Source of the DNA: CALREA01 sp041674865
Lineage (GTDB): Bacteria > Patescibacteriota > Gracilibacteria > UBA1369 > UBA12463
NCBI GenBank assembly: GCA_041674865.1
Contig: JBAYUX010000024.1
Span: forward strand, 1-20,426
DNA length: 20,426 nucleotides
Reading direction: 5' to 3'
The notes below the pieces were generated by a model. The model made no database searches and had not been told where the DNA came from. It saw nothing but the letters and a program-made list of their open reading frames with translations. The position numbers and the translations under genes were made by a program. How positions within the stretch are numbered: the stretch's first letter is position 1; every line of letters starts with the position of its first letter. Shown here piece after piece: positions 1 through 8,139 of the stretch.

Positions 1-1089
1 GCATAATCCACCTCCAAATTCAGGCAACGTTCCTTCTGGCTTGATAACAAGCTCCTTGAGAAACCCGTGCGCTCCATCAACAGGGCCAAGATGAGAGTTA
101 AACGAAAATATTTCGCCTGGGGCGATAACAACTCCATTGAACTTACCAACACCAACATTAATATTAAACATGCGATTCTGTGGAGAGCCATAATACGAGG
201 TGTGACCAACAGAAACCACCTCCGTGATGCCTATTTTTTTAAGATCTTCCGATACCTCCACTTCAAACACCTTCTCTTCAATTGGAAGTTGCAACTTGCT
301 TTTTTCTATATTTATATCTTGTGAGTTTATGGCTTCCGTAAGCACATCTTGGAGCTTTTGATTATCCAAAATCCTTCCATCTTTTCCATGTCCATCAAAC
401 ACAATTTTTCCTTTTTCGTCGCGCGAAATCTTCACCTTCACTGGATCATTATTGATTATCTTTCCCCAATCTTGTGCGACATATTTGGCGAATAACTCGC
501 CCTGAAACTCTATTTTTATTAATACATTTCCTGTATTTGGATTGAGAGTTTTTCTATAAACCAATAAATCAAGATGATCGCGAAACCACACCGGTATGGA
601 AAAATCCTTTGAGGTGAGTGTGAATTTATTATTAAAATGTTTTTTGAGCTCCGGTAGTGCGCCTTCGAGATCACTCTTTGTAACCTCGGCGGATTCTGTT
701 TTGAGTTTTACCTCGATCGGCACAGATGAAAATGTCCTTATTCGACCCTCTAAATCATTTTTTAAACTATCGCCATCAATAGAAACTCGCGACACATCCT
801 CGTCCACTATGTAGTGATTTTTTTCAAACCGAATGGCTGCAGACCTTCTTTCCTGCAAGGGGAGTGGGAGTATTTTCTCAACATCACTCTCGAATGTATC
901 TAAAGATATTGGCCGCAAATGAGCAACAACCCCTTGATACACTACATTAATACCACCCTGTTTAAACGCTTCTACTTTTTGTTGAAACTTTCTTTGAACC
1001 GAAATCTGATAAGCCCCAAAAGCAAAAACAAAACTCACCACAAAAACACCACTCACAATACTCACACCTTTCAATATCGGAAATTTCAT
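1..1089 (-). CDS. VanW family protein with N-terminal membrane anchor (partial, C-terminus beyond left edge)
   Basis: This frame is open from an ATG at 1089 down to base 1 (363 codons) without a stop, so the gene is cut by the window edge. Residues 4-27 are hydrophobic and form a signal anchor, placing the rest outside the membrane. Residues ~35-290 look like the putative peptidoglycan-binding (PG_binding_4-like) region that precedes VanW domains. From about residue 305 the VanW domain is recognisable by HTSYYGSPQNR, then NGVVIAPGEIFSFN, and it ends at the edge with the GGGLC core. Family members are linked to the cell wall and vancomycin-resistance clusters, but their biochemical role is unknown, and nothing here implies resistance. 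It lies 24 nt downstream of the YtxH-like gene on the same strand and is probably the last gene of a rny operon. No Shine-Dalgarno precedes it. Confidence 0.85.
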   Translation of the reverse strand, partial: MKFPILKGVSIVSGVFVVSFVFAFGAYQISVQRKFQQKVEAFKQGGINVVYQGVVAHLRPISLDTFESDVEKILPLPLQERRSAAIRFEKNHYIVDEDVSRVSIDGDSLKNDLEGRIRTFSSVPIEVKLKTESAEVTKSDLEGALPELKKHFNNKFTLTSKDFSIPVWFRDHLDLLVYRKTLNPNTGNVLIKIEFQGELFAKYVAQDWGKIINNDPVKVKISRDEKGKIVFDGHGKDGRILDNQKLQDVLTEAINSQDINIEKSKLQLPIEEKVFEVEVSEDLKKIGITEVVSVGHTSYYGSPQNRMFNINVGVGKFNGVVIAPGEIFSFNSHLGPVDGAHGFLKELVIKPEGTLPEFGGGLC

Positions 1090-1113
1090 GCGGTAGGGTG
1101 GATGGTTTTTATA

Positions 1114-1500
1114 TTAATCTTGTTCGCTCGGAATCCTTCTTGAGGATTTTTGGCTTTTTTTAACAATCTTTTTTGGTCCAAATTTTTCACGAAAAAATGC
1201 AAAAATCCCTTTTGATTTTTGAGTAACAAACTGTTTAGCCTCTTCAACCTCTTCACCATGTTCATCAATAAAATCATCTCTCATTTCTATCATTTTTTCT
1301 TTTATTTCTCCTGTTTTTTCCCTAACCTCTCCTGACAACTCGCCGGCCTTCTTTTTTAAAATCTTACGTGTGTCTTTCCCTGATTTTGGCGCAAGAGCAA
1401 TACCCAAAACGGATCCAACAGCACCCCCAACGATAAGCCCCATAATAAGCTTATCTACAACTTTTGTTACTTTTTTATCATTTGAATTTGTATCTGACAT
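1114..1500 (-). CDS. YtxH domain-containing small membrane protein
   Basis: A 128-residue protein with one N-terminal hydrophobic segment (residues ~18-38) followed by the YtxH signature, a glycine-rich helix running into LAPKSGKDTRK. The rest is a highly charged Lys/Glu helix, probably coiled coil (residues ~45-105), ending in a basic tail. YtxH proteins are small membrane-associated proteins named after a Bacillus stress gene; their molecular function is not known. It starts 23 nt after the rny stop and ends 24 nt before the vanW-like gene, so the three are probably cotranscribed. An overlapping 63-codon frame at 1086-1277 is a shadow. Identification rests on the glycine-rich segment plus APKSG motif and is fairly secure; function is not. 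Confidence 0.85.
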   Translation of the reverse strand: MSDTNSNDKKVTKVVDKLIMGLIVGGAVGSVLGIALAPKSGKDTRKILKKKAGELSGEVREKTGEIKEKMIEMRDDFIDEHGEEVEEAKQFVTQKSKGIFAFFREKFGPKKIVKKSQKSSRRIPSEQD

Positions 1501-1523
1501 AATGAGGTGAGGTTAAAAATACA

Positions 1524-3080
1524 TTAAACTGACGGTGCTTTTGGTCGAGCAATGTCAGCTGATTTTGTAGTTCGAATAATATTCACACGGACATATCCAG
1601 GGTAGGCAACATTCTCTTTAATCTCCCCGGCAATAACGTCGGCAAGTGGCTGCATCTCTTTGTCGTGAATTGTCCCAGGATTTACCATCACACGAAGCTC
1701 TCTACCCGCAGACATAGCAGACACCTTATCAACACCTTCGTAAGAAAGTGCAATATCCTGAAGTGCATTAAGACGCTCAACATACTTATCAAGCGACTCT
1801 GCGCGTGCACCTGGGCGACCAGCTGAAATAGCGTCCGCACCTTTTACTAAGAAAGCTTCTGGAGTCTTTGGTGGCTCTGAGTCGTGATGTGTCCAAGCAG
1901 CGTGAATTTCTTGATCATGAAAGCAATGGAACTTCTCCATAAGCTCTTTTGTAAGATAATCATGTGCTCCAATAATATCTGGATTTTGGTCGATCGCCTT
2001 ACCAAGATCATGTAAGAAACCGCTAATCTTAGCTGTTTCTATGTCGAGCCCAAGCTCATATGCCATCATGAGTGCAAAAATACCAACCTCGTACGAGTGA
2101 CGCATAATATTCTGCCCATAACTTGTTCTAAATTGTAACCTACCAATAACCTGCAAACACTCATCTGGCATTTGTCGCTTAATATTCATCCTCTTTAAAG
2201 CCTCTCGTCCGATCGCCATTAATTCACGGTCGGTGTCTTTTTTAGCCTCCTCTATCTTCAGGGTAACCACCTCTTTTGTAATCCTACCCCTATAATCAAA
2301 TAACTTTTCGAGTGTTTTTTTAGTTATATGTCGGGTAATAAGATTGTAATGAGAAACGGTCACAACTCCAGGGAAGTCATTAAAAACAACATCCACCCCA
2401 TCCATCTGTTCCTCAAGGAATAAAATATTCTCTCCATTCAAACCAACAACATTTGGCTTATTTGCGTCATTCATTACCTTAACTTGCAACCCCTTCTTTT
2501 CGTTTGAAGTAGATGTAGATAAACGCTGAAGGGCGCTTAAAACAGTATTTCTCGCTTCTTTTTCAGCATACTCTTTATGATATTCTTCAAGTTTTTTTAA
2601 CTTATACTCATTATCCTCATGTAACTCGTTTTCTAAATTTTGAATCATTTCTAACTTAAGCTCTTCTGATTTTTTACCAACCTTCTTCTCTAGGGTTTGT
2701 GTTTTTTGCCCAGACAAAGACTTAAACCGAATCTCTTCTTCTGATTTTTTTCGTTGCTCAACCTCAAGGGCGCCCTTAACCTCCTGTAATTTATTTTCCT
2801 TTTTTAACAATAAATCCTCCTTAGACTTAACAGACTCCTCCACTTTATTTAAAAATTCTTGAAAAGTTTTCATTGACTCCTCGTTTGTCTTTTTAAGACC
2901 CTCTATCTTCTCGAGCGTACTTCTTTTAAGTTGATCGGCCTCCTTTTTAGCCCTATCCCCAGCTCCAATTATCTCATCTTGAATTACATTTTCAGCTATT
3001 TTTTTTGGACGAAACAAAAGAACACCCCCTAGGGTTCCCAAAACGGCGGTAATAATTAAACTTAATATCTCTTTTTCCAT
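1524..3080 (-). CDS. rny: Ribonuclease Y (membrane-anchored endoribonuclease)
   Basis: The 518-residue length and domain order match RNase Y: an N-terminal membrane helix (residues ~4-24), a long Lys/Glu-rich coiled coil (~38-185), a KH-like RNA-binding domain (~200-265) and an HD metal-dependent hydrolase domain (~320-420). Visible HD motifs are RHSYEVG (~326), HDLGKAID (~357) and HHD (~400), followed by the diagnostic ADAISAGRPGARAESLDKY. RNase Y starts mRNA decay by endonucleolytic cleavage at the membrane. The KH loop is unusual: the family's GREGRN is GLNGEN here, and a neighbouring conserved FDPIRRE reads YNLITRH, so basic residues are lost although the GxxG spacing remains. The gene is first in a minus-strand operon and points away from dnaN across the putative origin. 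Confidence 0.95.
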   Translation of the reverse strand: MEKEILSLIITAVLGTLGGVLLFRPKKIAENVIQDEIIGAGDRAKKEADQLKRSTLEKIEGLKKTNEESMKTFQEFLNKVEESVKSKEDLLLKKENKLQEVKGALEVEQRKKSEEEIRFKSLSGQKTQTLEKKVGKKSEELKLEMIQNLENELHEDNEYKLKKLEEYHKEYAEKEARNTVLSALQRLSTSTSNEKKGLQVKVMNDANKPNVVGLNGENILFLEEQMDGVDVVFNDFPGVVTVSHYNLITRHITKKTLEKLFDYRGRITKEVVTLKIEEAKKDTDRELMAIGREALKRMNIKRQMPDECLQVIGRLQFRTSYGQNIMRHSYEVGIFALMMAYELGLDIETAKISGFLHDLGKAIDQNPDIIGAHDYLTKELMEKFHCFHDQEIHAAWTHHDSEPPKTPEAFLVKGADAISAGRPGARAESLDKYVERLNALQDIALSYEGVDKVSAMSAGRELRVMVNPGTIHDKEMQPLADVIAGEIKENVAYPGYVRVNIIRTTKSADIARPKAPSV

Positions 3081-3216
3081 AGTGGGTATATTTTACCTGA
3101 TTATCTTTCTCCTGGAAATGGAATATTTCCCCATCTTTAAGCTAAAACTCATCAATTTTACCCATAAAATCCACAAATTACATATATTTCAACAATACTC
3201 ACTATAAAAGAGCCTC

Positions 3217-3225
3217 TTTTGCACA
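3217..3225 (+). other. DnaA-box-like site
   Basis: TTTTGCACA fits the bacterial consensus TTWTNCACA exactly. It lies at the rny-proximal side of the putative origin, followed directly by an alternating AT run. Confidence 0.45.
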
Positions 3226-3387
3226 TATATATAATTACAAAAGATAAAACTGTTTGTGCGCTTTTCGACAAAAACACCACCACACCACTACCTTACTGTT
3301 AATAACTCCTACAATTATCAACAATTAAGTTGTTATATATTATTCTTGTTTAAAGCGACCCACACCTACATAAAGCTATTTAATATT

Positions 3388-3425
3388 AGTTTTACACGAA
3401 AAATCCACACTTTATGTGTAAAACT
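3388..3425. repeat. 10-bp inverted repeat enclosing DnaA-box-like sites
   Basis: The arms AGTTTTACAC (3388-3397) and GTGTAAAACT (3416-3425) are perfect reverse complements separated by 18 bases. Each arm contains a TTTTACAC half site, so the repeat presents two DnaA-box-like sites facing each other, with a third related motif (AAAATCCACA, 3400-3409) between them. Confidence 0.6.
3415..3423 (-). other. DnaA-box-like site next to the AT-rich element
   Basis: On the minus strand this reads TTTTACACA, an exact TTWTNCACA match. It is the box nearest the GC-containing patch (3424-3435) and the CTACTA triplets (3442-3447) that lead into the A/T run. Confidence 0.5.
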
Positions 3426-3506
3426 CTCGCTCCTCTATATACTACTATCTTATTTATATATAAATATAGAACAATAGAGACCTTTAAGAAAAGAAAGAGA
3501 AAAAGA

Positions 3507-3534
3507 TTGTGTTTCATTCTTAACTCAATATAAT
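3507..3534 (+). promoter_or_regulatory. Probable dnaN promoter, near-leaderless
   Basis: A perfect TATAAT (3529-3534) lies 16 nt after a weak -35 element TTGTGT (3507-3512). Initiation about seven bases downstream would fall at ~3541, only a few bases before the dnaN ATG at 3544. No Shine-Dalgarno is present, so the mRNA would be leaderless or almost so. Confidence 0.55.
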
Positions 3535-3543
3535 GAACTCGAT

Positions 3544-4650
3544 ATGAAAATACTTTGCGAACAAAAAAAATTCCTTGATGCTTTAGATGTTGTTATTCGT
3601 GCAGTAAGTGCAAGTAATACACTTCCTGTTCTTAATAATATTCTCATTAAGGCTGAGGGTAAGAAAGTTGTTTTTTCCGCTACAAACCTAGAGATAGCTG
3701 TTCAGTATTTTTTTGAATGTGAGGTTCGAAACGAGGGTGCACTTACGGTTCCAGCAAAGTTGCTTATGAGTTACGTTTCTCTTCTTCCAAGTGAGACATT
3801 GGAACTTAGTGCTACGGAAAGCTTAACAATGACTGTTAAGGGTTCTAAGTCTCAGACAAAAATTAAAGGCATTCATGCTGAAGAGTTTCCAGTTATCCCT
3901 GGTTTAGATAAAGCTCAGGAATTTCAATTGCCAGTTAAGGAGTTAATGATAGCTATTCAGCAAGTTGCCTTCTCTGCTTCACAAAACTCTTCTCGACCAG
4001 TTCTCTCTGGTGTGCTACTAATTCTCGATAAGAAAACTTTGAAAATGGTGGCTACTGATAGTTACCGTCTTGCTGAGAAAACTATAGAGCTTAAACATGC
4101 TATTGAAGATAAGATTGAATGTATTATTCCCGTTCGAACCGTTCAGGAGCTTGGAAAACTCCTTTCTAAAGCTAATACACCTGAAGTTACTGTTGCTATT
4201 ACTAAGAATCAGATTCTTTTCAAAATCGGTGATATTGAATTTACATCACGCCTTATTGAGGGTCGATTTCCTGATTATGAGAGAATTATTCCTAAAGAGA
4301 GTAAGTCTAAAGCCGAAGTTGCTACTCAGGATTTACAGATCAATGTTCGTCGAGTGAGTCTTTTTGCTCGCGAAAGTAACAATAGTGTTAAAGTTTCTGT
4401 TACAAATGATGGAAAATTAACTATTTCTACTGACGAGACAAAAATAGGTGAGGATAAGGCTGAGGTTGATATTACCCTTACGGGTGAAAACAATAAAACA
4501 GCTTTAAATGCTGAATATCTTTTAGATGTTCTTTCTACCATAGGAACACCTAAATTGTCGCTTGAAATGAATGATAAACTTTCTCCTGTTGTAATTAAAC
4601 CTTGCAACGATGAGAGTTATGTATATATTATCATGCCGCTCAAGGTTTAA
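3544..4650 (+). CDS. dnaN: DNA polymerase III beta sliding clamp
   Basis: A 368-residue protein of normal DnaN length with the three-fold clamp architecture. Recognisable features are the N-terminal segment ending ALDVVIRAVSASNTLPVLNNILI, the domain 1 SATNLEIAV, the domain 2 SSRPVLSGVLL and MVATDSYRLAEK, the GRFPDYERIIP segment, and the C-terminal VYIIMPLKV. The clamp encircles DNA, tethers the replicative polymerase and serves as a docking site for other repair and replication factors. ATG 3544 gives the family N-terminus. The gene is the first on the plus strand after the putative origin and is followed after 70 nt by mfd. Its codon use is rich in G and T, as expected for a leading-strand gene. 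Confidence 0.98.
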   Translation: MKILCEQKKFLDALDVVIRAVSASNTLPVLNNILIKAEGKKVVFSATNLEIAVQYFFECEVRNEGALTVPAKLLMSYVSLLPSETLELSATESLTMTVKGSKSQTKIKGIHAEEFPVIPGLDKAQEFQLPVKELMIAIQQVAFSASQNSSRPVLSGVLLILDKKTLKMVATDSYRLAEKTIELKHAIEDKIECIIPVRTVQELGKLLSKANTPEVTVAITKNQILFKIGDIEFTSRLIEGRFPDYERIIPKESKSKAEVATQDLQINVRRVSLFARESNNSVKVSVTNDGKLTISTDETKIGEDKAEVDITLTGENNKTALNAEYLLDVLSTIGTPKLSLEMNDKLSPVVIKPCNDESYVYIIMPLKV

Positions 4651-4720
4651 TCCTTGGATTGGCGCATATTATCTTTATAGTTTTAAGGGTAATGACATTG
4701 CTTTTTAGTGATCTATTTTT

Positions 4721-7700
4721 GTGAATACAGAGTCCACACCCCTCGTTGATCGTTTTACGCACCCCACTTATACTCGAGTTCTCGAGACGTTTAAAAATAG
4801 TGGTCTTTTAACATTGTCTGGTTCTACAAGCTACTCTTCTCGGGTTTTTACTGTTGCTGATGTTTTAAAACATTCTGGTTTAAAGTTTAAAAATGTAGTT
4901 TGGGTGGTAAATAATAAATCTGAACGAGAGGTTTTTTTTCATGAAATTCCTCGATGGACCGGTTTACCGTGTTTTGATTTAGATTTAAAAGGTGGTGATG
5001 ATTGGCAGAAGGTGGATCTTGAGAAGTGTTCTCGTGAACAGAAGCGATATAACCAACTTCATGTTGCTGAATTTTTATCGAGATTTTTCTTACCATTTCC
5101 AAAGTCACTTATTATCCCGGCGTTTTATTTTTACCTTCAATTTCCCTCCTATAAGGAAGTCGAAGAGAGTATTTTTACATTAAAAGTTGGAGAAAAAGTT
5201 TCCCATGTTGAAATTTTTGAGAAACTTATTTCAATGGGGTATACCGTTGCTCCTGATAGTCAGTCTCTTGAAATGGGGTCTTATTATAGGGCCGGAGAGA
5301 GTGTTTTGGTTTGGCCTGTAAATCTTTCTTTTATTGTTCAAATCCAGTCGGATTATGAAACAATCGAGGATTTGGTTTTTCTCGATCCTATTACAAAAGA
5401 GGTTCTTCAGAAGACAGATTTTGTTGATATTTTTTCTATTTTTTACCAAACATCGAACGGTACTTTAGTTGACTATGTAGACAAAAACACACTCTTTATT
5501 GAAGATGAGTTGGATATTACAGATGATATGTATGAGGGGTGGAATAAGATTGTTTCTGAGGTGTATAAAAAATCAAAAGCCATTACTTTTACATTGTTTA
5601 ATGAAGACGGTGAGTCTCATCAACACCTTCATTATTTAACATTTTTGAAGTATATAGATTTGTATGATTTTACAAATGACCTTGTAAGTAAAAAAGCTGA
5701 TAATTGGAATGTTCTTATTTTTACAAAAAGTAAGAAGCAACTCACCACTATTTTTAATGACTATAATATACCGTTTTCCGATGTGTTTGATGAGGTTACA
5801 GACCATGGGAAAATATATCTTTTAGAGGAAGATAGGGATGTACTTTTTCCATACGCTTTTCAAAATCCTGAAATTAAATTAGCGGTTATTACTGATAAAG
5901 AGATCTCTATTCTCCGTGAGGATAAGAAAAAGTCATCAAGTAATCAGAGAGTTTTTACTGACCTTATGTCTGGTTTAAAGGTTGGGGATTATGTGGTTCA
6001 TGCTGATCACGGCATAGCTGTGTTTCTTGGCTTAGAGCAGCGAACAATTGATGAGATTACTCGAGAGTATTTGAAACTTGGATATGCGGAAAACGATAAA
6101 CTTTTTGTTCCAATTGACCAGGCAGATAAGGTTGGTAAATATATTGGTTCCGAGGATTCGATGCCAAAACTCACTCGACTTGGTTCTACTGAGTGGAGCT
6201 CTATGACGAGCAAGGTTAAAAAGGAAACAGAGTTGATTGCAAAAGAGTTGTTGAAATTATATGCCGAGAGAAAACAGGCCAAAGGTTTTGCTTTTCCTGG
6301 AGATGATCAGGCAGAGAAGCTTCTTGCTGAAAGTTTTCCATACGAAGAAACGCCTGGCCAGATTAAGGCGATTGTTGATGTAAAACATGATATGGAAAAA
6401 GCTGCACCAATGGATCGTTTAGTGTGTGGTGATGTTGGGTTTGGAAAGACAGAGGTGGCTGTCCGGGCTGCATTTAAAGCTGTTCGAGCCGGTAAACAGG
6501 TTGCTTTTATTTCTCCGATTACTATTTTAACAGATCAACATTTTCGTACGTTTACAAAGCGAATGAATCAATTTGATGTTCGTATCGCAATGATGAGTCG
6601 ATTTGTGGATGCAAAAGAGCAGAAAAAAGTTCTTGAACGTCTCGCAAAAGGCGAGGTGGATATTGTTATTGGAACCCACCGCCTTCTTCAAGAAGACGTG
6701 AAGTTTAAAGATCTTGGTTTAATTATTGTTGATGAGGAGCAGCGTTTTGGTGTTACTCAAAAAGAGGCTCTTAAGAAGATAAAAGCAGGTGTTGATGTTT
6801 TAACTCTTACGGCGACACCTATTCCACGAACACTGAATATTGCGCTTAATAAGTTGCGAGATGTGACAACTATTACCACGCCCCCACCAGGTCGTTTACC
6901 GATTATTACTGAGGTTCGTAGGTTTTCTATGACGATTATACGAGAAGCTATTATGCGCGAGTTACAGCGCGGTGGACAAATTTACTTCCTCCACAACAAG
7001 GTTCAAACGATCGATACAATGGCTGAGAAGTTACGCGCACTTATTCCGGAGGCGCGTGTTGGTGTTGCGCATGGACAGATGGGGAGTACTGCACTTGAGG
7101 AAAAGATTGTCGACTTTAAGGATCATAAATTTGATGTGCTTGTGAGTTCGACGATTATTGAAAATGGAATTGATCTTTCAAATGCAAATACGCTTCTCGT
7201 GAATAGTGCGGAGAAGTTTGGCCTTGCTCAGTTGTATCAGTTGCGTGGACGTGTGGGTCGTGCAAAGACCCAGGCTTACGCGTATTTTTTGTACCACGGA
7301 CAACGACTCAAATTGGATGCTAAACGTCGCCTGAAGGCGATTGTGGAGGCGTCTGAGCTGGGTTCTGGATTCCAGATAGCTATGAAAGATCTTGAGATTC
7401 GTGGTGCTGGTGAAATTCTCGGCGCAAAACAACATGGTGTTATTAATGTGGTTGGTATTGGGCACTTTATCCGTATGTTAAATAAGGCTGTTGAAGAGTT
7501 GAATTCCGGAAAATCTGCCGACAAAGATAACGAGCCAGAAGATGTAACTGTTGAGCTTCCTTTGACGTGTTATATTCCTGATTCGTATATCGTTAGTTCG
7601 AAAGATAAAATTAGTGTGTATCAAAAAATGGCTGGCGCTGATACTTTTGACTACCTAAACGAGATGAAGGACGATGTGGTTGAGGATTACGGCAGGATGC

Positions 7701-8008
7701 CAAAAGAAGTTGCAAATCTCTTTAAGGTTATTGAGTTAAAGTTGTACGCGAAAGAAGCAGGTGTTTTGAAGGTAAAAGTTGATAATGTTCATATGGATAA
7801 AAATAAACAGATTTTATCGCTCCAGCTCTCGAAAAAAGTGAAACCCGAAAATATTATGAACCTTTTGGTGTATAGCCCGAAGTGGCAGATTTCTGGAAAT
7901 AAGCTACAGGTGGTCGTCTCTGACCTTGGCATGAACTGGGTCGAAGAGCTTCAAAATTGTCTCGTGAAGTTATCTGAAAAGATGTTTGGAGTGGCTGAGA
8001 AGAAGTAA
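4721..8008 (+). CDS. mfd: Transcription-repair coupling factor Mfd
   Basis: A 1095-residue protein with Mfd domain order. An N-terminal UvrB-like region (~1-330) is poorly conserved. Next come a CarD/TRCF RNA-polymerase-binding domain (~415-490, from GLKVGDYVVHADHGIAVFLG), a RecG-like translocase module and a C-terminal TRCF domain (~940-1060). Translocase motifs are clear: Walker A GDVGFGKTEV (~570), DEEQRFGV (~671), TATPIPRTL (~697) and QLRGRVGR (~839). Mfd removes RNA polymerase stalled at DNA lesions and recruits UvrA. The start is a GTG at 4721, with no upstream Shine-Dalgarno and no nearby in-frame ATG. dnaN lies 70 nt upstream; no convincing terminator separates them. Downstream, a weak short stem and a T-run near 8000-8045 may end the transcript. 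Confidence 0.96.
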   Translation: MNTESTPLVDRFTHPTYTRVLETFKNSGLLTLSGSTSYSSRVFTVADVLKHSGLKFKNVVWVVNNKSEREVFFHEIPRWTGLPCFDLDLKGGDDWQKVDLEKCSREQKRYNQLHVAEFLSRFFLPFPKSLIIPAFYFYLQFPSYKEVEESIFTLKVGEKVSHVEIFEKLISMGYTVAPDSQSLEMGSYYRAGESVLVWPVNLSFIVQIQSDYETIEDLVFLDPITKEVLQKTDFVDIFSIFYQTSNGTLVDYVDKNTLFIEDELDITDDMYEGWNKIVSEVYKKSKAITFTLFNEDGESHQHLHYLTFLKYIDLYDFTNDLVSKKADNWNVLIFTKSKKQLTTIFNDYNIPFSDVFDEVTDHGKIYLLEEDRDVLFPYAFQNPEIKLAVITDKEISILREDKKKSSSNQRVFTDLMSGLKVGDYVVHADHGIAVFLGLEQRTIDEITREYLKLGYAENDKLFVPIDQADKVGKYIGSEDSMPKLTRLGSTEWSSMTSKVKKETELIAKELLKLYAERKQAKGFAFPGDDQAEKLLAESFPYEETPGQIKAIVDVKHDMEKAAPMDRLVCGDVGFGKTEVAVRAAFKAVRAGKQVAFISPITILTDQHFRTFTKRMNQFDVRIAMMSRFVDAKEQKKVLERLAKGEVDIVIGTHRLLQEDVKFKDLGLIIVDEEQRFGVTQKEALKKIKAGVDVLTLTATPIPRTLNIALNKLRDVTTITTPPPGRLPIITEVRRFSMTIIREAIMRELQRGGQIYFLHNKVQTIDTMAEKLRALIPEARVGVAHGQMGSTALEEKIVDFKDHKFDVLVSSTIIENGIDLSNANTLLVNSAEKFGLAQLYQLRGRVGRAKTQAYAYFLYHGQRLKLDAKRRLKAIVEASELGSGFQIAMKDLEIRGAGEILGAKQHGVINVVGIGHFIRMLNKAVEELNSGKSADKDNEPEDVTVELPLTCYIPDSYIVSSKDKISVYQKMAGADTFDYLNEMKDDVVEDYGRMPKEVANLFKVIELKLYAKEAGVLKVKVDNVHMDKNKQILSLQLSKKVKPENIMNLLVYSPKWQISGNKLQVVVSDLGMNWVEELQNCLVKLSEKMFGVAEKK

Positions 8009-8086
8009 AAGTTGCTTCTAGGTGCTTGACTTTTTTTGTTATTTTTGTACCTTTTCGGCGAAATATAGTAAACCCTATGAAGTATG

Positions 8087-8114
8087 TTGACTTCAGTGTT
8101 TATTGTGTTATAAT
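8087..8114 (+). promoter_or_regulatory. Promoter of the small secreted protein gene
   Basis: TTGACT (8087-8092) and a perfect TATAAT (8109-8114) are separated by 16 nt, a near-consensus housekeeping promoter. Initiation near 8121 would give a leader of about 19 nt before the ATG at 8140, without a Shine-Dalgarno. Confidence 0.7.
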
Positions 8115-8139
8115 TATATATTCATAAATATTTTATATT

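Larger units (their letters stand above)
3081..3543. other. oriC: Putative chromosomal replication origin (oriC) in the rny-dnaN gap
   Basis: This 463-base gap has no credible gene and is the most AT-rich stretch of the window. It holds two exact matches to the DnaA-box consensus TTWTNCACA (3217-3225 plus; 3415-3423 minus) and one-mismatch copies at 3315-3323 (TTATCAACA) and 3390-3398 (TTTTACACG). The 10-mer AAAATCCACA occurs twice (3166-3175, 3400-3409). A GC-containing patch, CTACTA triplets and an A/T-only run follow the last box. Genes diverge from the gap, and the plus strand is C-rich to its left and G-rich to its right, as expected at an origin. dnaN beside the origin is common in bacteria; dnaA is not in the window. 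The origin assignment is an inference. Confidence 0.65.

Noticed and set aside
3256..3477. 73-codon plus-strand frame in the rny-dnaN gap
   Set aside because: Its composition is that of AT-rich DNA (many Tyr, Leu, Ile, Ser), it starts at GTG without signals and it covers the origin-like boxes. No family resemblance.
8000..8045. Intrinsic terminator after mfd
   Set aside because: The best stem is only five base pairs (AGAAG/CTTCT) and is separated from the T-run by eleven bases, so I did not list it as a feature.
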